A DNA stretch of 64,000 bases. Origin: Mesorhizobium japonicum MAFF 303099. Its GTDB lineage: Bacteria; Pseudomonadota; Alphaproteobacteria; Rhizobiales; Rhizobiaceae. How positions within the stretch are numbered: position 1 is the stretch's first letter; every line of letters starts with the position of its first letter. This document shows positions 34,710-47,101 of the stretch, one piece after another. The DNA lies in the NCBI RefSeq assembly GCF_000009625.1, contig NC_002678.2:6418001-6482000 (forward strand), in the 5' to 3' direction. The position numbers were made by a program, and so were the translations under genes. The notes below the pieces were generated by a model. The model was not told where the DNA came from. It did not search any database and saw only the letters and a list, made by a program, of their open reading frames with translations.

Positions 34710-35125
34710 GTTTCTCTTCCCAGGTAACGTTTTCGTGTTCGCGTTTGACCGTTGAATCCGACCAAATCGTGACGTTTGGTGATCTAGCCGGCGAATGTTT
34801 CATGACTGTGCCGACATGTTTAATAAAATGTTTCACTGCCTGATTCCGCGTGATCGGGCGACGCGTTTCCCAATCTTTACAGCGTTTTTCTTGGAAGCAG
34901 CGGCTTGACGGCAACACTGACCAAGGCGATAAAGCCGCCCATGAAAACGTCTTTCGCCATTTGTGGCATTTGCATTATTGGCTAGCCTCGCGCTGGTCCG
35001 GACGTTTTCGCCTCATCTTTTCCCAGAGTGGACAAACGCCCCGGCCAGCAGGCTGGAGTCTGATTTGCGCCTCGGCGCGGGCCTGGCTCCATCCAGATAG
35101 AAGTTCTGAACCGGGAAGGCATGGA
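34710..35125. other. 416-bp intergenic region upstream of cysS
   Basis: No credible gene. Contains a shared upstream region for the leftward 51-aa gene and the rightward cysS operon. The segment 34770-34850 is AT-richer with ATGTTT-type near repeats (for example ACATGTTT and ATGTTTCA). A good promoter is listed at 34905-34933; it would give cysS a leader of about 185 nt. Confidence 0.45.
34905..34933 (+). promoter_or_regulatory. candidate housekeeping promoter of the cysS operon
   Basis: TTGACG (34905-34910) and GATAAA (34928-34933) are separated by exactly 17 bp, close to the rhizobial sigma-70 pattern. It precedes cysS by about 190 bp. Confidence 0.5.
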
Positions 35126-36559
35126 ATGTCCGACGCATCGCAGGGCCTGCGCCTCTACAACACACTGACACGTGCGAAGACGGACTTCGTTCCGATCGAT
35201 GCGCTCAATGTGCGCATGTATGTCTGCGGCCCGACGGTCTACGACTTCGCCCATATCGGCAATGCCAGGCCGGTTATCGTCTTCGACGTGCTGTTCCGCC
35301 TGCTACGCCATCTCTATGGGCAGGCGCATGTCACCTATGTGCGCAACATCACCGACGTCGACGACAAGATCAACGCGCGTGCGCTGCGCGATTTCGGTAG
35401 CGAGATATCGGCCGGAAAGCTGTCGCTCAACGAAGCCATCCGGCGGGTGACCGAAAAGACCGCCGACCAGTTCCACAGGGATGTCGCCACGCTCGGCTGC
35501 CTTGAGCCGACGGTCGAGCCGCGCGCCACCGAATTCGTCGAGCCACGCGCCGACGGCAAGGCCGACATGATCACCTTGATTCAAAGCCTGATCAAACGCG
35601 GCCATGCCTATGCCGCGGCAGGCGAAGTTCTATTCGACACCGCGTCGATGCCGGACTACGGACAATTGTCGAAGCGCAATCTCGACGAACAGCAGGCCGG
35701 CGCCCGCGTCGCCGTCGACGCGCACAAGAAGAACCCTGGCGATTTCGTGCTGTGGAAGCTGTCATCGCCGGAAGAACCGGGCTGGCAGAGCCCATGGGGC
35801 AGGGGCCGGCCGGGCTGGCACATCGAATGCTCGGCGATGTCGGCAGCCTATCTCGGCGAGGTGTTCGACATCCATGGCGGCGGCCTCGATCTCATCTTCC
35901 CGCATCATGAGAACGAGATCGCCCAGTCGCGCTGCGCCCACGGCACATCAGTCATGGCCAATGTCTGGATGCACAACGGCTTCCTGCAGGTCGAAGGGCA
36001 GAAGATGTCGAAGAGCCTCGGCAATTTCTACTCGATCCACGAACTGCTGGAGACGGAGACCTTCGGCGGCCGCAGCTGGCCCGGCGAGGTGCTGCGGCTG
36101 GCGATGCTGATGACGCACTACCGCGAGCCGATCGACTTTTCCGTGCGCAAGCTGGAGGAGGCCGAGAACACGCTGCGCAAATGGAAACGCGCCGCGGATC
36201 TGGCGCCTGCGGCAGGGCAGTTGCCGGTGGAGGTGATCGATGCCTTGTCGGACGATCTTGCCACCTATGCCGCCTTCCAGGTGCTGACGCAGTTGGCCGG
36301 CGAGGCCGCGGACGGCAACGAAGCCGCCGCTGCGCTGAAGGCGTCGCTGCTGTTCCTCGGCTTCGATGTCGCCTCGGCCGACATCGATGAAGATGGTGTT
36401 GCCAAGGCGATCGCCAATCGCCTCGCGCTCATCGCCGCAAAGAACTGGACCGAGGCCGACCGCATCCGCGACGAGTTGCTGGCGCAAGGTGTACAGTTGA
36501 AAGACGGCAAGGACCCCGTCACGGGCGAACGCATCACCACCTGGGAGGTAAAAAGATGA
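35126..36559 (+). CDS. cysS: cysteinyl-tRNA synthetase
   Basis: 477 aa from ATG 35126. Class I aa[22 protein letters not shown] (zinc Cys and HIGH-type HIGN), [20 protein letters not shown] (zinc ligands), [11 protein letters not shown], and KMSKSLGNF. Charges tRNA-Cys. It heads a six-gene operon in which nearly every junction overlaps by ATGA (VOC, two GFA proteins, prolyl iminopeptidase, citramalate synthase). Length is normal. Confidence 0.96.
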   Translation: MSDASQGLRLYNTLTRAKTDFVPIDALNVRMYVCGPTVYDFAHIGNARPVIVFDVLFRLLRHLYGQAHVTYVRNITDVDDKINARALRDFGSEISAGKLSLNEAIRRVTEKTADQFHRDVATLGCLEPTVEPRATEFVEPRADGKADMITLIQSLIKRGHAYAAAGEVLFDTASMPDYGQLSKRNLDEQQAGARVAVDAHKKNPGDFVLWKLSSPEEPGWQSPWGRGRPGWHIECSAMSAAYLGEVFDIHGGGLDLIFPHHENEIAQSRCAHGTSVMANVWMHNGFLQVEGQKMSKSLGNFYSIHELLETETFGGRSWPGEVLRLAMLMTHYREPIDFSVRKLEEAENTLRKWKRAADLAPAAGQLPVEVIDALSDDLATYAAFQVLTQLAGEAADGNEAAAALKASLLFLGFDVASADIDEDGVAKAIANRLALIAAKNWTEADRIRDELLAQGVQLKDGKDPVTGERITTWEVKR

Positions 36560-36942
36560 TCGACCATCTCGGCATAACCGTGGCCGATTTCGATGCTTCG
36601 AAGGCTTTCTACGACAAGGCGATGGCTCCGCTTGGCGCCTTGCTCCTTTACATGGTGCCGCTGGAATACACCGGCGGCGCCAAGGTCGGTGGTTATGGCC
36701 GTGACCGGCCGGTGTTCTGGCTGAGTTCGGCCAAGGACAAGCCGAGAGATCGCCAGCACGTCGCCTTCACCGCGCGCAGCCGCGCCGAGGTCGATGCCTT
36801 CTATGCCGCGGCATTTGCCGCCGGCGGCAAGGACAATGGCGGGCCGGGCCTGCGCCCGCACTATCACGCCAACTATTACGCCGCCTTCGTCTTCGACCCC
36901 GACGGCAACAATGTCGAGGCCGTCTGCCATGCCTCGGAGTGA
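36556..36942 (+). CDS. VOC family protein
   Basis: 128 aa, starting in the cysS stop codon (ATGA). [20 protein letters not shown] and [19 protein letters not shown] are the paired VOC modules with metal ligands His4 and Glu near residue 122. Probably a glyoxalase-like or dioxygenase-like enzyme; substrate unknown. Confidence 0.88.
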   Translation: MIDHLGITVADFDASKAFYDKAMAPLGALLLYMVPLEYTGGAKVGGYGRDRPVFWLSSAKDKPRDRQHVAFTARSRAEVDAFYAAAFAAGGKDNGGPGLRPHYHANYYAAFVFDPDGNNVEAVCHASE

Positions 36943-36948
36943 CCAGCG

Positions 36949-37436
36949 ATGAGCCTCGACAACCGGCCGACCTACACCGGCGGCTGCCAATGCGGCGCGG
37001 TGCGCTTTCGTGTCGAGGGTGCGCTTGGCGACGCTTCGATCTGCCATTGCCGCATGTGCCAGAAGGCGTTCGGCTCGTTCTACGCGCCGCTGGTATCGGT
37101 GCGCGGCGCCAGGCTCGACTGGACGCGCGGCGAGCCGAAATACTTCCGCTCTTCCAGCCATGTCGACCGCGGCTTTTGCGCCGATTGCGGCACGCCGCTG
37201 ACCTTCACCGCGCCGGATGGTGTCGGTCTCGCCATCGGTGCGTTCGACAATCCGGCGGAGATCGTACCGCTGATCCAGTGGGGTACCGAGGCAAAATTGC
37301 CCTATGTCGACACGATCCCGCAATTGCCGGGCGAGGAGACGATGGCCGACATATCGTCGGCCCCCTATCTTGCCGATCTCGTCTCCTACCAGCATCCGGA
37401 CCACGACACCGAACAATGGCCGCCGAAGGAAAGATC

Positions 37437-37440
<4 letters not shown>
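36949..37440 (+). CDS. GFA (glutathione-dependent formaldehyde-activating/CENP-V) family protein 1
   Basis: 163 aa. Zinc ligands in GGCQCGAVRFRVEGAL, ICHCRMCQKAFGSF and GFCADCGTPLTF give the two-zinc GFA fold. Named for a formaldehyde-glutathione adduct activity that is not general; most members are of unknown substrate. It is paralogous to the next gene, with which it overlaps by ATGA. Confidence 0.9.
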
Positions 37441-40485
<3,045 letters not shown>

Positions 40486-40514
40486 GGTTGAACCATAAGC
40501 GAAAGTCCATTGAT

Positions 40515-40534
40515 CCATCAGAACTTTGTGATGG
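40515..40534 (+). terminator. possible terminator of the cysS-cimA operon
   Basis: CCATCA (40515-40520) pairs with TGATGG (40529-40534) over an 8-nt loop and is followed by TCTT. It is 29 bp after the cimA stop and before rarD. The stem is short and the T run poor. Confidence 0.35.
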
Positions 40535-40568
40535 TCTTGCCAAGGTTACTGGGCCATAGCGTTGGGCC

Positions 40569-41501
40569 ATGGTCACTGAAGCAATTACCCTGGACGCAGA
40601 GTCAAAAGGCCGTCGCGGCTTCCTGCTGGCGCTGGGCGCCTATCTCTTGTGGGGGTTGCTGCCTTTCTACATGAAGGCGGTGGCGCATCTGCCACTTGCC
40701 GAGGTGATCGCCCACCGCATCGTCTGGTCGGTGCCGATCGCCGCGGCGGTCCTGGTCTGGGCCGGCCGCACGGCGGACTTCAAGGCGGCCATTCGCTCCC
40801 CCCGCACCATCGCCATGGCGGCGCTGACGGCGGCGCTGATTTCGGTCAACTGGGGCATCTATGTCTGGGCGATCGCCGTCGACCGCACCGTCGAGACCGC
40901 GCTTGGCTATTACATCAACCCGCTGGTCAGCGTCGTCGTTGGTGCGCTGCTGCTTGGCGAGCGACTCGACCGTTTGCAGATCGCGGCGGTGGTGCTGGCG
41001 ACGGTCGCCGTCACGGTGCTGACAATCGAGGGCGGCAAGCTGCCCTGGGTGTCGCTGGCGCTGGCGTTTTCCTTCGCCGCCTACGGCTTTTTCCGCAAGA
41101 CACTGCCGATCGGCCCAAGCCAGGGCTTTCTGCTGGAAGTGCTTTTGCTGTCCGTGCCGGCTCTTGGCTGTATCGTCTACCTGATCGCGACCGGACAGGA
41201 CCACATCGTATCCAGCACCGGCACCGACACGGCGTTGCTGATCGGCTGCGGTCCGGTCACGTCGGTGCCGCTGCTTTTGTTTGCGTTCGGCGCCAAGCTT
41301 TTGCGCCTCTCGACCATCGGCATCATGCAATACATCGCGCCGACCATGGTGTTCCTGATCGCGGTTCTGATCTTTGACGAGCCGTTCGGCACGGCACAAG
41401 CCATTGCCTTTGTCCTGATCTGGACGGCGCTGGCGATGTATTCCTGGTCGATGCTGGTCACGGCGCGACGGGCGGCGGCTACATCTGTCCGAGCCGCCTG
41501 A
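40569..41501 (+). CDS. rarD: EamA-type permease RarD
   Basis: 310 aa. Ten predicted membrane helices in two EamA repeats. GFLLALGAYLLWGLLPFYMK and HIVWSVP-like AEVIAHRIVWSVP (about residue 50), NWGIYVWAI and ALGYYINPLVSVVVGALLLG are RarD hallmarks. Originally named for chloramphenicol sensitivity; the transported substrate is unknown. Its 3' end overlaps the convergent ZntB-like gene by 23 bp. Confidence 0.9.
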   Translation: MVTEAITLDAESKGRRGFLLALGAYLLWGLLPFYMKAVAHLPLAEVIAHRIVWSVPIAAAVLVWAGRTADFKAAIRSPRTIAMAALTAALISVNWGIYVWAIAVDRTVETALGYYINPLVSVVVGALLLGERLDRLQIAAVVLATVAVTVLTIEGGKLPWVSLALAFSFAAYGFFRKTLPIGPSQGFLLEVLLLSVPALGCIVYLIATGQDHIVSSTGTDTALLIGCGPVTSVPLLLFAFGAKLLRLSTIGIMQYIAPTMVFLIAVLIFDEPFGTAQAIAFVLIWTALAMYSWSMLVTARRAAATSVRAA

Positions 41502-42498
41502 CGAACAGGTACGTCACGCCGGCGATCAGCAGCGAAACCGCCGTCACTACCCAGAAACCCATCGGCGTGTCGACCAGGGGCAAACCGCCGACATTCATGC
41601 CGAACAGGCCCGAGATGATGGTCATCGGCAACAGCACCGCCGTCATGACCGAGAGAATGTAGAGAAGCTGGTTCGACTGCATGGTCAGTTTCGCCATCAG
41701 CTCGTCCTGCAACAACCTTGTGCGTGCCTGCAACTGCTCGCCGTCATTATAGAGGGTGAGTGCCCGGTGCGAGAGCCTGGCCGCCATATCGTTGATCAGA
41801 TCGGGTAGCTCGTCGCGATGCGAATGGTCGAGATGCCGGAACAGGTTGGTGAGTGTCGCCATCTGCCGGTGGATCACCACCAGTTGCCGGCGCGCCTCGA
41901 CCAGCGCCTGGCGTTCATTGTGCCATGCATCGCGCACGACGCGGTCCTCTATGCCGTCGAGCGCATCGCCGAGCTTGCCGAGCTCACTCGACATGCCGTC
42001 GAGCGACTGGCCCATGACCGCCTCGATCAGGTCCGACGGCGAGCGGAATTTCCGCGATCCATTCTCCACCGCCTTGCGGATGGCGTCGACGGACTCCAGC
42101 GGCTGCTTGCGGGCGCCGATCAGCATCGTGTCGTTGAAAGCGAAGCGGAAATGGACGAGCCCACGCGCCTCCGAGAAGTCGTGCTTGAGGTCCGGCAGAT
42201 CGCCATAGAGCCAGCCATCCTCATAATCGATGTGGCAGCCATGGCTGGGGGCGAGGAATGCGTCGCGTGCCGGGGCCGGCAGGGCCTGCTCGGCGCCTAT
42301 CTCCTGGCGAGCGTGGAGGTCGGTGATCTGGTAGCTGCGCCAGGTCCAATGGGCTTGCGCGGGATCCTTGGTGCGCACGCCCTCAGCGGTGAAATGGTAG
42401 ATGAAGAACAGCCCGTGTTCATCGGGCAAATAGGGCGAAAGGTCGGTGCCTTCGGCGGGGAGGGCGATGTTCACTTGTCGCTTCTCCAGATGGTCCAA
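41479..42498 (-). CDS. CorA-family transporter, ZntB-like
   Basis: 339 aa. A long soluble N-terminal domain (about residues 1-270, coiled-coil rich) is followed by two C-terminal membrane helices with the selectivity motif GMNVGGLP between them. FRSPSDLIEAVMG and IVSGLFGMNVGG-type context place it nearer ZntB (zinc) than CorA (magnesium). Pentameric inner-membrane cation channel. Convergent with rarD. Confidence 0.87.
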   Translation of the reverse strand: MDHLEKRQVNIALPAEGTDLSPYLPDEHGLFFIYHFTAEGVRTKDPAQAHWTWRSYQITDLHARQEIGAEQALPAPARDAFLAPSHGCHIDYEDGWLYGDLPDLKHDFSEARGLVHFRFAFNDTMLIGARKQPLESVDAIRKAVENGSRKFRSPSDLIEAVMGQSLDGMSSELGKLGDALDGIEDRVVRDAWHNERQALVEARRQLVVIHRQMATLTNLFRHLDHSHRDELPDLINDMAARLSHRALTLYNDGEQLQARTRLLQDELMAKLTMQSNQLLYILSVMTAVLLPMTIISGLFGMNVGGLPLVDTPMGFWVVTAVSLLIAGVTYLFVRRLGQM

Positions 42499-42648
42499 GC
42501 AACGAACCGCGCAAGCGGCTCAACTCCAAGGTCTTAGCATGCGAGAAGCCGGTTTCGTGTGACAGTTTCTTGACAGCTGATCACAGTGTGTCGAGCAGGG
42601 AGCGCGGTGACGGCGCCTTCACCGCCACCGCGTCGCGATCGGGGCAAC

Positions 42649-42939
42649 TCAGTGCTTCGGCCCAAATCCGGGATAGGGGTTCAGCGGCACGATGGCCGCG
42701 ATCTCCATCATGCCGGCCTTGATCAGCGGCAAGGTGGCGAGGTGGCCGCGCACTTCGGCGTCGTCGGCCGCCTCGAACATCATGCCGCTGCCGGGGATGT
42801 CGCCACGGTTCCAGACCTGGCGCACCGCACCTTCGGCGTAGAGCGTGCGGCGCTGTTCGGCCTCGCCTGGCAGAAGCGGTGCAAAGTCGGCGTCGGCGAA
42901 CTTTGCGGTGTTGCGGGTGAGAAGGGCAAAGAACTGCAT
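42649..42939 (-). CDS. YciI/muconolactone isomerase-like small protein
   Basis: 96 aa from ATG 42939, with AAAGGAGA upstream. MQFFALLTRNTAKFADADF, GAVRQVWNRGDIPGSGMMFE and LPLIKAGMMEIAAIVPLNPY fit the ferredoxin-like dimeric MIase/YCII fold. It is divergent from a LysR regulator, an arrangement typical of small catabolic enzymes. Substrate unknown. Confidence 0.8.
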   Translation of the reverse strand: MQFFALLTRNTAKFADADFAPLLPGEAEQRRTLYAEGAVRQVWNRGDIPGSGMMFEAADDAEVRGHLATLPLIKAGMMEIAAIVPLNPYPGFGPKH

Positions 42940-42976
42940 GTCGGTCTCCTTTGGTTGGGATGACCGAATATCCCTG

Positions 42977-43001
42977 AGACTGGTCAGACTGTCCAAGACT
43001 G
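42977..43001. promoter_or_regulatory. phased direct repeats AGACTG x3 between MIase and LysR genes
   Basis: AGACTG occurs at 42977-42982, 42986-42991 and 42996-43001, spaced 9 and 10 bp, roughly one helical turn each, in the 109-bp divergent gap. A related CAGACC follows near 43016. Phased repeats on one DNA face suggest a regulator array, probably for the LysR at 43049. Confidence 0.5.
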
Positions 43002-43048
43002 ATTAGGATAGAGTTCAGACCTGTAAGGACTTGATCGCCAGGGAAAAG

Positions 43049-43939
43049 ATGTTCGACCTGCGCCAGCTCCGCTACTTCATCACGGTCGCCGAAACCGGCA
43101 ATGTCGGTCGCGCCGCCGAAATCCTGCACATTTCGCAATCGCCGCTCAGCCGGCAGATCATGCAGCTCGAGGAGCAGCTGGGCGTCGCCCTGTTCGAGAG
43201 GGCAAGGCAGCGGGTTCATCTCAATGCCGAGGGCCGCGCCTTTCTCACCGAGGCCCGCGCACTGATTGCCAATGCGCGGCGCGTGGAGGAGTTCGGCCGC
43301 AGCCTCGCCAGCGGCGCGGTCGGCCGTCTCGCCATCGGCTATGTCGAGGGCGCCGTGCATGCTGGGTTGGTCGCCGGCATGCTCGGGCAATTTCGCCGCG
43401 AGCGGCCGCAATTGCATCTCAGCCTGATGAGCCTCCGCTCCGCCGCACAACTGGAAGGGCTGCACCTGCGCACGCTCGATCTCGGCCTGGTCTATTCACC
43501 GCCGCCGGCCGACTATCCTGAAATTGCCTCGATGCTGGTCCGCCGCGAGCCATTGGTGCTGGCGATACCCGAGGGCGATGCGCTTACGGCTGTCGCCGAC
43601 ATCGGCCCGCATCACCTCGACGGGCGCCCGTGGGTCACCGTGGTGCGCCAGCCCGCCGACACCAACCGCGGCCAGTTCCTGGCCGCTTGCATCGAGGCCG
43701 GCTTCGTGCCCGACATCGCCTATGAGACCGCCGATCCGTTGACCTCGCTTGGCCTGGTCAGCGCCGGATTGGGCCTGGCGACGGTGCAGCAAAGCCTGCG
43801 AAGCGCCGCGCCGCCGGGAATAGTCTTCCGCGACCTTCCCTGGTTCAAGCGCAGCGTGGCGATTTATCTCGCCTGGCGCCGGCAGGATGAGCGCGCGGTG
43901 ATTGGGGATTTGCGGAAGGCAGTAGGCAGTAGGCAGTAG
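43049..43939 (+). CDS. LysR-family transcriptional regulator (CatR/BenM-like)
   Basis: 296 aa from ATG 43049 (in-frame TTG 43031 less likely). MFDLRQLRYFITVAETGNVG, RAAEILHISQSPLSRQIMQL, ALFERARQRVHLNAEG are the winged helix; the helix resembles aromatic-catabolism regulators. Its stop codon TAG lies within a tandem 7-bp repeat (AGTAGGC), so its C-terminal residues are probably variable between strains. Divergent from the MIase-like gene. Confidence 0.92.
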   Translation: MFDLRQLRYFITVAETGNVGRAAEILHISQSPLSRQIMQLEEQLGVALFERARQRVHLNAEGRAFLTEARALIANARRVEEFGRSLASGAVGRLAIGYVEGAVHAGLVAGMLGQFRRERPQLHLSLMSLRSAAQLEGLHLRTLDLGLVYSPPPADYPEIASMLVRREPLVLAIPEGDALTAVADIGPHHLDGRPWVTVVRQPADTNRGQFLAACIEAGFVPDIAYETADPLTSLGLVSAGLGLATVQQSLRSAAPPGIVFRDLPWFKRSVAIYLAWRRQDERAVIGDLRKAVGSRQ

Positions 43940-43941
43940 GC
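43921..43941. repeat. AGTAGGC tandem repeat (3 units) at the end of a LysR gene
   Basis: Three exact copies of AGTAGGC occupy 43921-43941 and contain the stop codon of the LysR gene (frame GGC AGT AGG CAG TAG). Unit number change by a non-multiple of three units would alter the C-terminus. Confidence 0.75.
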
Positions 43942-43967
43942 AAGCCCTATTCCCCACTTCCTATTCC

Positions 43968-44579
43968 CTACATCTTGTCGATCACCGACTGCACGCCCTC
44001 GGTCGGGGCGTCGACGGAAGAGCCTGCCACCATGATGGCGGCGACGATGGCCTCCGGATCGTTGACGACCAGCGGCTTGACCCGCTGCGCGGTGTGGATG
44101 AAGCCCTCCGCCGTCATATGATCAAGCAACGCCGTCATCGGATCCCAGAATCCGTTGATATTGGCGAAGACGATCGGCTTGCGGTGATGGCCGAGTTGCG
44201 CCCAGGTCATGATCTCGACGATTTCCTCGACTGTGCCGATGCCGCCAGGCAGCGCCACAAAGGCGTCGGATTTCTCGAACATCTTGTGCTTGCGCTCGTG
44301 CATGTTGTCGGTGATCAGCAACTCGTCGAGCCGGTCGAGCGCGGTTTCGGTTGCTTCCCTGTTGATCAGGAAGCGGGGAATGATGCCGGTCACCTTGCCG
44401 CCGGCCTTGAGCGCGCCTTCTGCGACGGCGCCCATAATGCCTTTGGTGCCGCCGCCATAGACCAGCCGCAGGCCCGCTTTGGCAATCGAGCGTCCAAGCA
44501 GGTGCCCGGCCTTCGCATAGATTTCATTGCGGCCCGGAGACGAGCCGCAATAAACGCAGACGGATCGAATCGTGTTCAT
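43968..44579 (-). CDS. LOG family (TIGR00730) nucleotide phosphoribohydrolase
   Basis: 203 aa. Rossmann-like fold with GGGTKGIMGAVAEGALKAGG and the catalytic PGGIGTVEEIVEIMTWAQLG (PGGxGTxxE). LOG proteins hydrolyse N6-modified AMP, releasing free cytokinin bases, or act on AMP itself; older annotations wrongly say lysine decarboxylase. In a plant-associated bacterium cytokinin activation is plausible but not shown. Confidence 0.9.
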   Translation of the reverse strand: MNTIRSVCVYCGSSPGRNEIYAKAGHLLGRSIAKAGLRLVYGGGTKGIMGAVAEGALKAGGKVTGIIPRFLINREATETALDRLDELLITDNMHERKHKMFEKSDAFVALPGGIGTVEEIVEIMTWAQLGHHRKPIVFANINGFWDPMTALLDHMTAEGFIHTAQRVKPLVVNDPEAIVAAIMVAGSSVDAPTEGVQSVIDKM

Positions 44580-44721
44580 GCGGATGATTGGTGATTGGGT
44601 CTGAAAGCGTGGTCAAGCCCTAAGGGTTGACAAGCCGGGCTTTTTCTTGAGTGCCCGTTTTTCTTGTCGGCATTGGCAAAACACGCTAGACCGGCATTAG
44701 GTGGCTAAGGGGTAGGGAAAT

Positions 44722-46197
44722 ATGGCAATTAATCCACTGAAGGCGTTCCTGTTCGCGGCGGGTGGGACCGTCGCGGCCGCGGGAACTGCCTATGTATCGG
44801 GCGCACTCGACCCGTATCTTCATCCAACGCCGCCGGCGAAGGTCGCGGCCTTGACGCCGCCCGAGGCGCCGAAACCGGCTGATCCCGGCACGGAAGGGCG
44901 ACTGCCAGCGCCGGCGGTGCCGGCCGCCCCCGCCGCGGCGCCGCAGGCGACTGCTCCAGCCGCGTCCGCGACAGAGGCTACAGCTCCGGCAGCGCCTGCA
45001 CCGGCCGCACCCGCAGCTGCCGGCCCGACCGCGCCGACTTTCGATGTCGTGCGCGTCGAGAGCAATGGCTCGATCGTCATTGCCGGCAATGCAGCGCCCA
45101 ATTCAAAGGTCGAGATCCTGAGCGGCACGGCGGTGCTCGGTTCGACGGTGGCGGGTGCCGATGGCGCCTTTGTCATCGTGCTCGACGATCCGCTGAAGCC
45201 TGGCGACTATACGATTACCCTGCATTCGACCGTCGGCACGGTCGTGACCGTCTCGGTGCAGACCGCTGTCGTTTCGGTTCCCAAGAACGCCGCCGGCCAG
45301 GTGCTGGCCATGGTCGAGGAGCCCGGTAAGCCGGCCGAACTGCTGACGGTTCCCGCGCCCGAGACCAAACTGGCAGCACCCGCCACCGGCGACCAGGCTG
45401 CCGCTCCGGCTGCACCGGGGCCAGCTCCGGCCGCTGAAGCGCCCGCAACGGCTGCTCCGGCCCCCGCCGCACCGGCAACGCCGCCCGCCGCCGTGGCCGA
45501 ACCCAAGATCGTCGTCGAGGCGGTCGAGATCGACGGCAACAAGATCTTTGTCGCCGGTCTCGCCGATCCGGGCCGCAAGGTGCGCGCCTATGCCAACGAC
45601 ATCCTGCTCGGTGACGCGCTGACATCGCCGGACGGTCATTTCCTCATCGAAGCGACGCGCGACATTCCAGTCGGCAGCTACACCATCCATGTCGACGGCC
45701 TCGATGCCGACGGCGTGAAGGTCGTGGCCCGCGCCGCCGTGCCGTTCGAGCGCGAGCCGGGCGAAGCGGTTGCCGCGGTGGCGCCTGCCGGGACCAAGCC
45801 GGCGGATGCCAAGCCGGCCGCACCGGCAGCCGCCGAAGCACCCGCCGCTCCGGCTCCTGCCGCACCGGCTGCGCCCGCTGCGGAGGCTCCGGCCGTTGTC
45901 GTTGCCCCCACGCCGCCAAGCGACGTGCCGGAAGCCGTGGCGCCCAAGCTCGAACATGCCGACGGCGCCGTGATTATCCGCCGCAACGACACGCTGTGGC
46001 GGATTTCGCGGCGCGTCTACGGCCACGGCGTGCGATATTCCACCATCTACCTCGCCAACCAGGACCAGATCAGGGATCCCGACCACATCTGGCCCGGCCA
46101 AGTGTTCAAGGTCCCGGAAAAGTCCAAGGAAGGCGAAGCCGCCGACCTCAAGGCAATGGGCGAGCAGGCCACGACGGCGCCGACTAAGAAGCAGTAG
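44722..46197 (+). CDS. Ala/Pro-rich envelope protein with C-terminal LysM domain
   Basis: 491 aa. One N-terminal hydrophobic helix (about residues 7-28) anchors or exports it. Two similar Ig-like/carboxypeptidase-regulatory-like modules (VVRVESNGSIVIAGNAAPNS and EAVEIDGNKIFVAGLADPGR) are separated by long Ala/Pro linkers, and a LysM domain ends the protein (IRRNDTLWRISRRVYGHGVR, then YLANQDQIRDPDHIWPGQVF). LysM would bind peptidoglycan. A repeat-built cell-wall spacer is inferred. Convergent with the next gene, 13 bp away. Confidence 0.82.
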   Translation: MAINPLKAFLFAAGGTVAAAGTAYVSGALDPYLHPTPPAKVAALTPPEAPKPADPGTEGRLPAPAVPAAPAAAPQATAPAASATEATAPAAPAPAAPAAAGPTAPTFDVVRVESNGSIVIAGNAAPNSKVEILSGTAVLGSTVAGADGAFVIVLDDPLKPGDYTITLHSTVGTVVTVSVQTAVVSVPKNAAGQVLAMVEEPGKPAELLTVPAPETKLAAPATGDQAAAPAAPGPAPAAEAPATAAPAPAAPATPPAAVAEPKIVVEAVEIDGNKIFVAGLADPGRKVRAYANDILLGDALTSPDGHFLIEATRDIPVGSYTIHVDGLDADGVKVVARAAVPFEREPGEAVAAVAPAGTKPADAKPAAPAAAEAPAAPAPAAPAAPAAEAPAVVVAPTPPSDVPEAVAPKLEHADGAVIIRRNDTLWRISRRVYGHGVRYSTIYLANQDQIRDPDHIWPGQVFKVPEKSKEGEAADLKAMGEQATTAPTKKQ

Positions 46198-46210
46198 GAG
46201 CCTACATCGA

Positions 46211-47008
46211 TCAGCTGGCATCGCCTGCTTGGTTGGAGTGAAGCGCGAAACCGTTTGCCCCGGGATCGCCCAGCTCAGGGCGGAGATTCATGCTCGGAAT
46301 GAGATAATCTCCGCCATTTTGCCGACGGTATGGAATGGGCGCCGTCGTCGCAAGCGTCCTCATCCTGTCACGCAGCCGTTCAGCCACGGGCTCGAAGCCG
46401 GTCTCGTCGAGACGATCGACCTTGTAGACCACGAACGGCGGAAGCACGTCGTATCCGGGGTAATAAAGGATCCCGTGATTGATCGGAAACAGCAGGTCGT
46501 CGATGGGTCCGTTGATCCCGCGCGGCGTGTAGTGCTCCTCCCAACCCCCGGCGGTCACGATCAACATAGCGCGTTTCCCGACAAGGGTGCCCTCGCCATA
46601 GCGATCGCCCCAGCGCCGATCGCTGTGCTCACCAACGCCATAGGCGAATCCGTAGGCGAACACACGGTCGACCCAGCCCTTGAGGATTGCCGGCATGGCG
46701 AACCACCAAAGCGGGAACTGCAGGATCAAGGTGTCGGCCCACAGCAGCTTCTCGATCTCGGCCTTTACATCTGCGGTTAGCGTATTGGCCTCGAAACCCT
46801 TCTTGGAAGCCGCGACCGGGATGAGCCGCGCATCGGGTTCCAGCGAAGGGAAGTCGGCGCGATCGATTTCGGATTTCCAGCCATCGGCGTACAGGTCCGA
46901 TACGCGCACCTCATGCCCTTGAGCCTCGAGTTCCCTTATGGCGACGTCACGAAGCGCGCCGCTCAGCGAGCGTGATTCAGGGTGGGCGAAGACAAGCAGA
47001 ACTTTCAT
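46211..47008 (-). CDS. NAD(P)H:quinone oxidoreductase, flavodoxin fold (NQO1/KefF-like)
   Basis: 265 aa. MKVLLVFAHPESRSLSGALR binds the FMN phosphate, LQFPLWWFAMPAILKGWVDR is the conserved FMN/quinone loop, and FAYGFAYG and VTAGGWEEHY continue the family pattern. Catalyses two-electron reduction of quinones. It is divergent from a LysR gene, the likely regulator. Confidence 0.9.
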   Translation of the reverse strand: MKVLLVFAHPESRSLSGALRDVAIRELEAQGHEVRVSDLYADGWKSEIDRADFPSLEPDARLIPVAASKKGFEANTLTADVKAEIEKLLWADTLILQFPLWWFAMPAILKGWVDRVFAYGFAYGVGEHSDRRWGDRYGEGTLVGKRAMLIVTAGGWEEHYTPRGINGPIDDLLFPINHGILYYPGYDVLPPFVVYKVDRLDETGFEPVAERLRDRMRTLATTAPIPYRRQNGGDYLIPSMNLRPELGDPGANGFALHSNQAGDAS

Positions 47009-47069
47009 GGGTCAGATCCGGTATTGAGGAAACTGACGCAAACGTAGTCAACGACGATACGATCCACTA

Positions 47070-47086
47070 TATGCAGGTAATGCATA
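47070..47086. promoter_or_regulatory. dyad TATGCA-N5-TGCATA between NQO1-like and LysR genes
   Basis: TATGCA (47070-47075) and TGCATA (47081-47086) form a perfect dyad 15 bp from the LysR ATG at 47102. Its 17-bp size matches a LysR binding site, and its position would let the LysR repress itself and control the NQO1-like gene. Confidence 0.55.
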
Positions 47087-47101
47087 ATATTGTGCCGAAT
47101 A

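Noticed and set aside
36939..37436. In-frame upstream extension of the second GFA gene through the first one
   Set aside because: The translation before 37437 is Arg-rich nonsense lying out of frame over the first GFA gene; the ATGA junction gives the real start.
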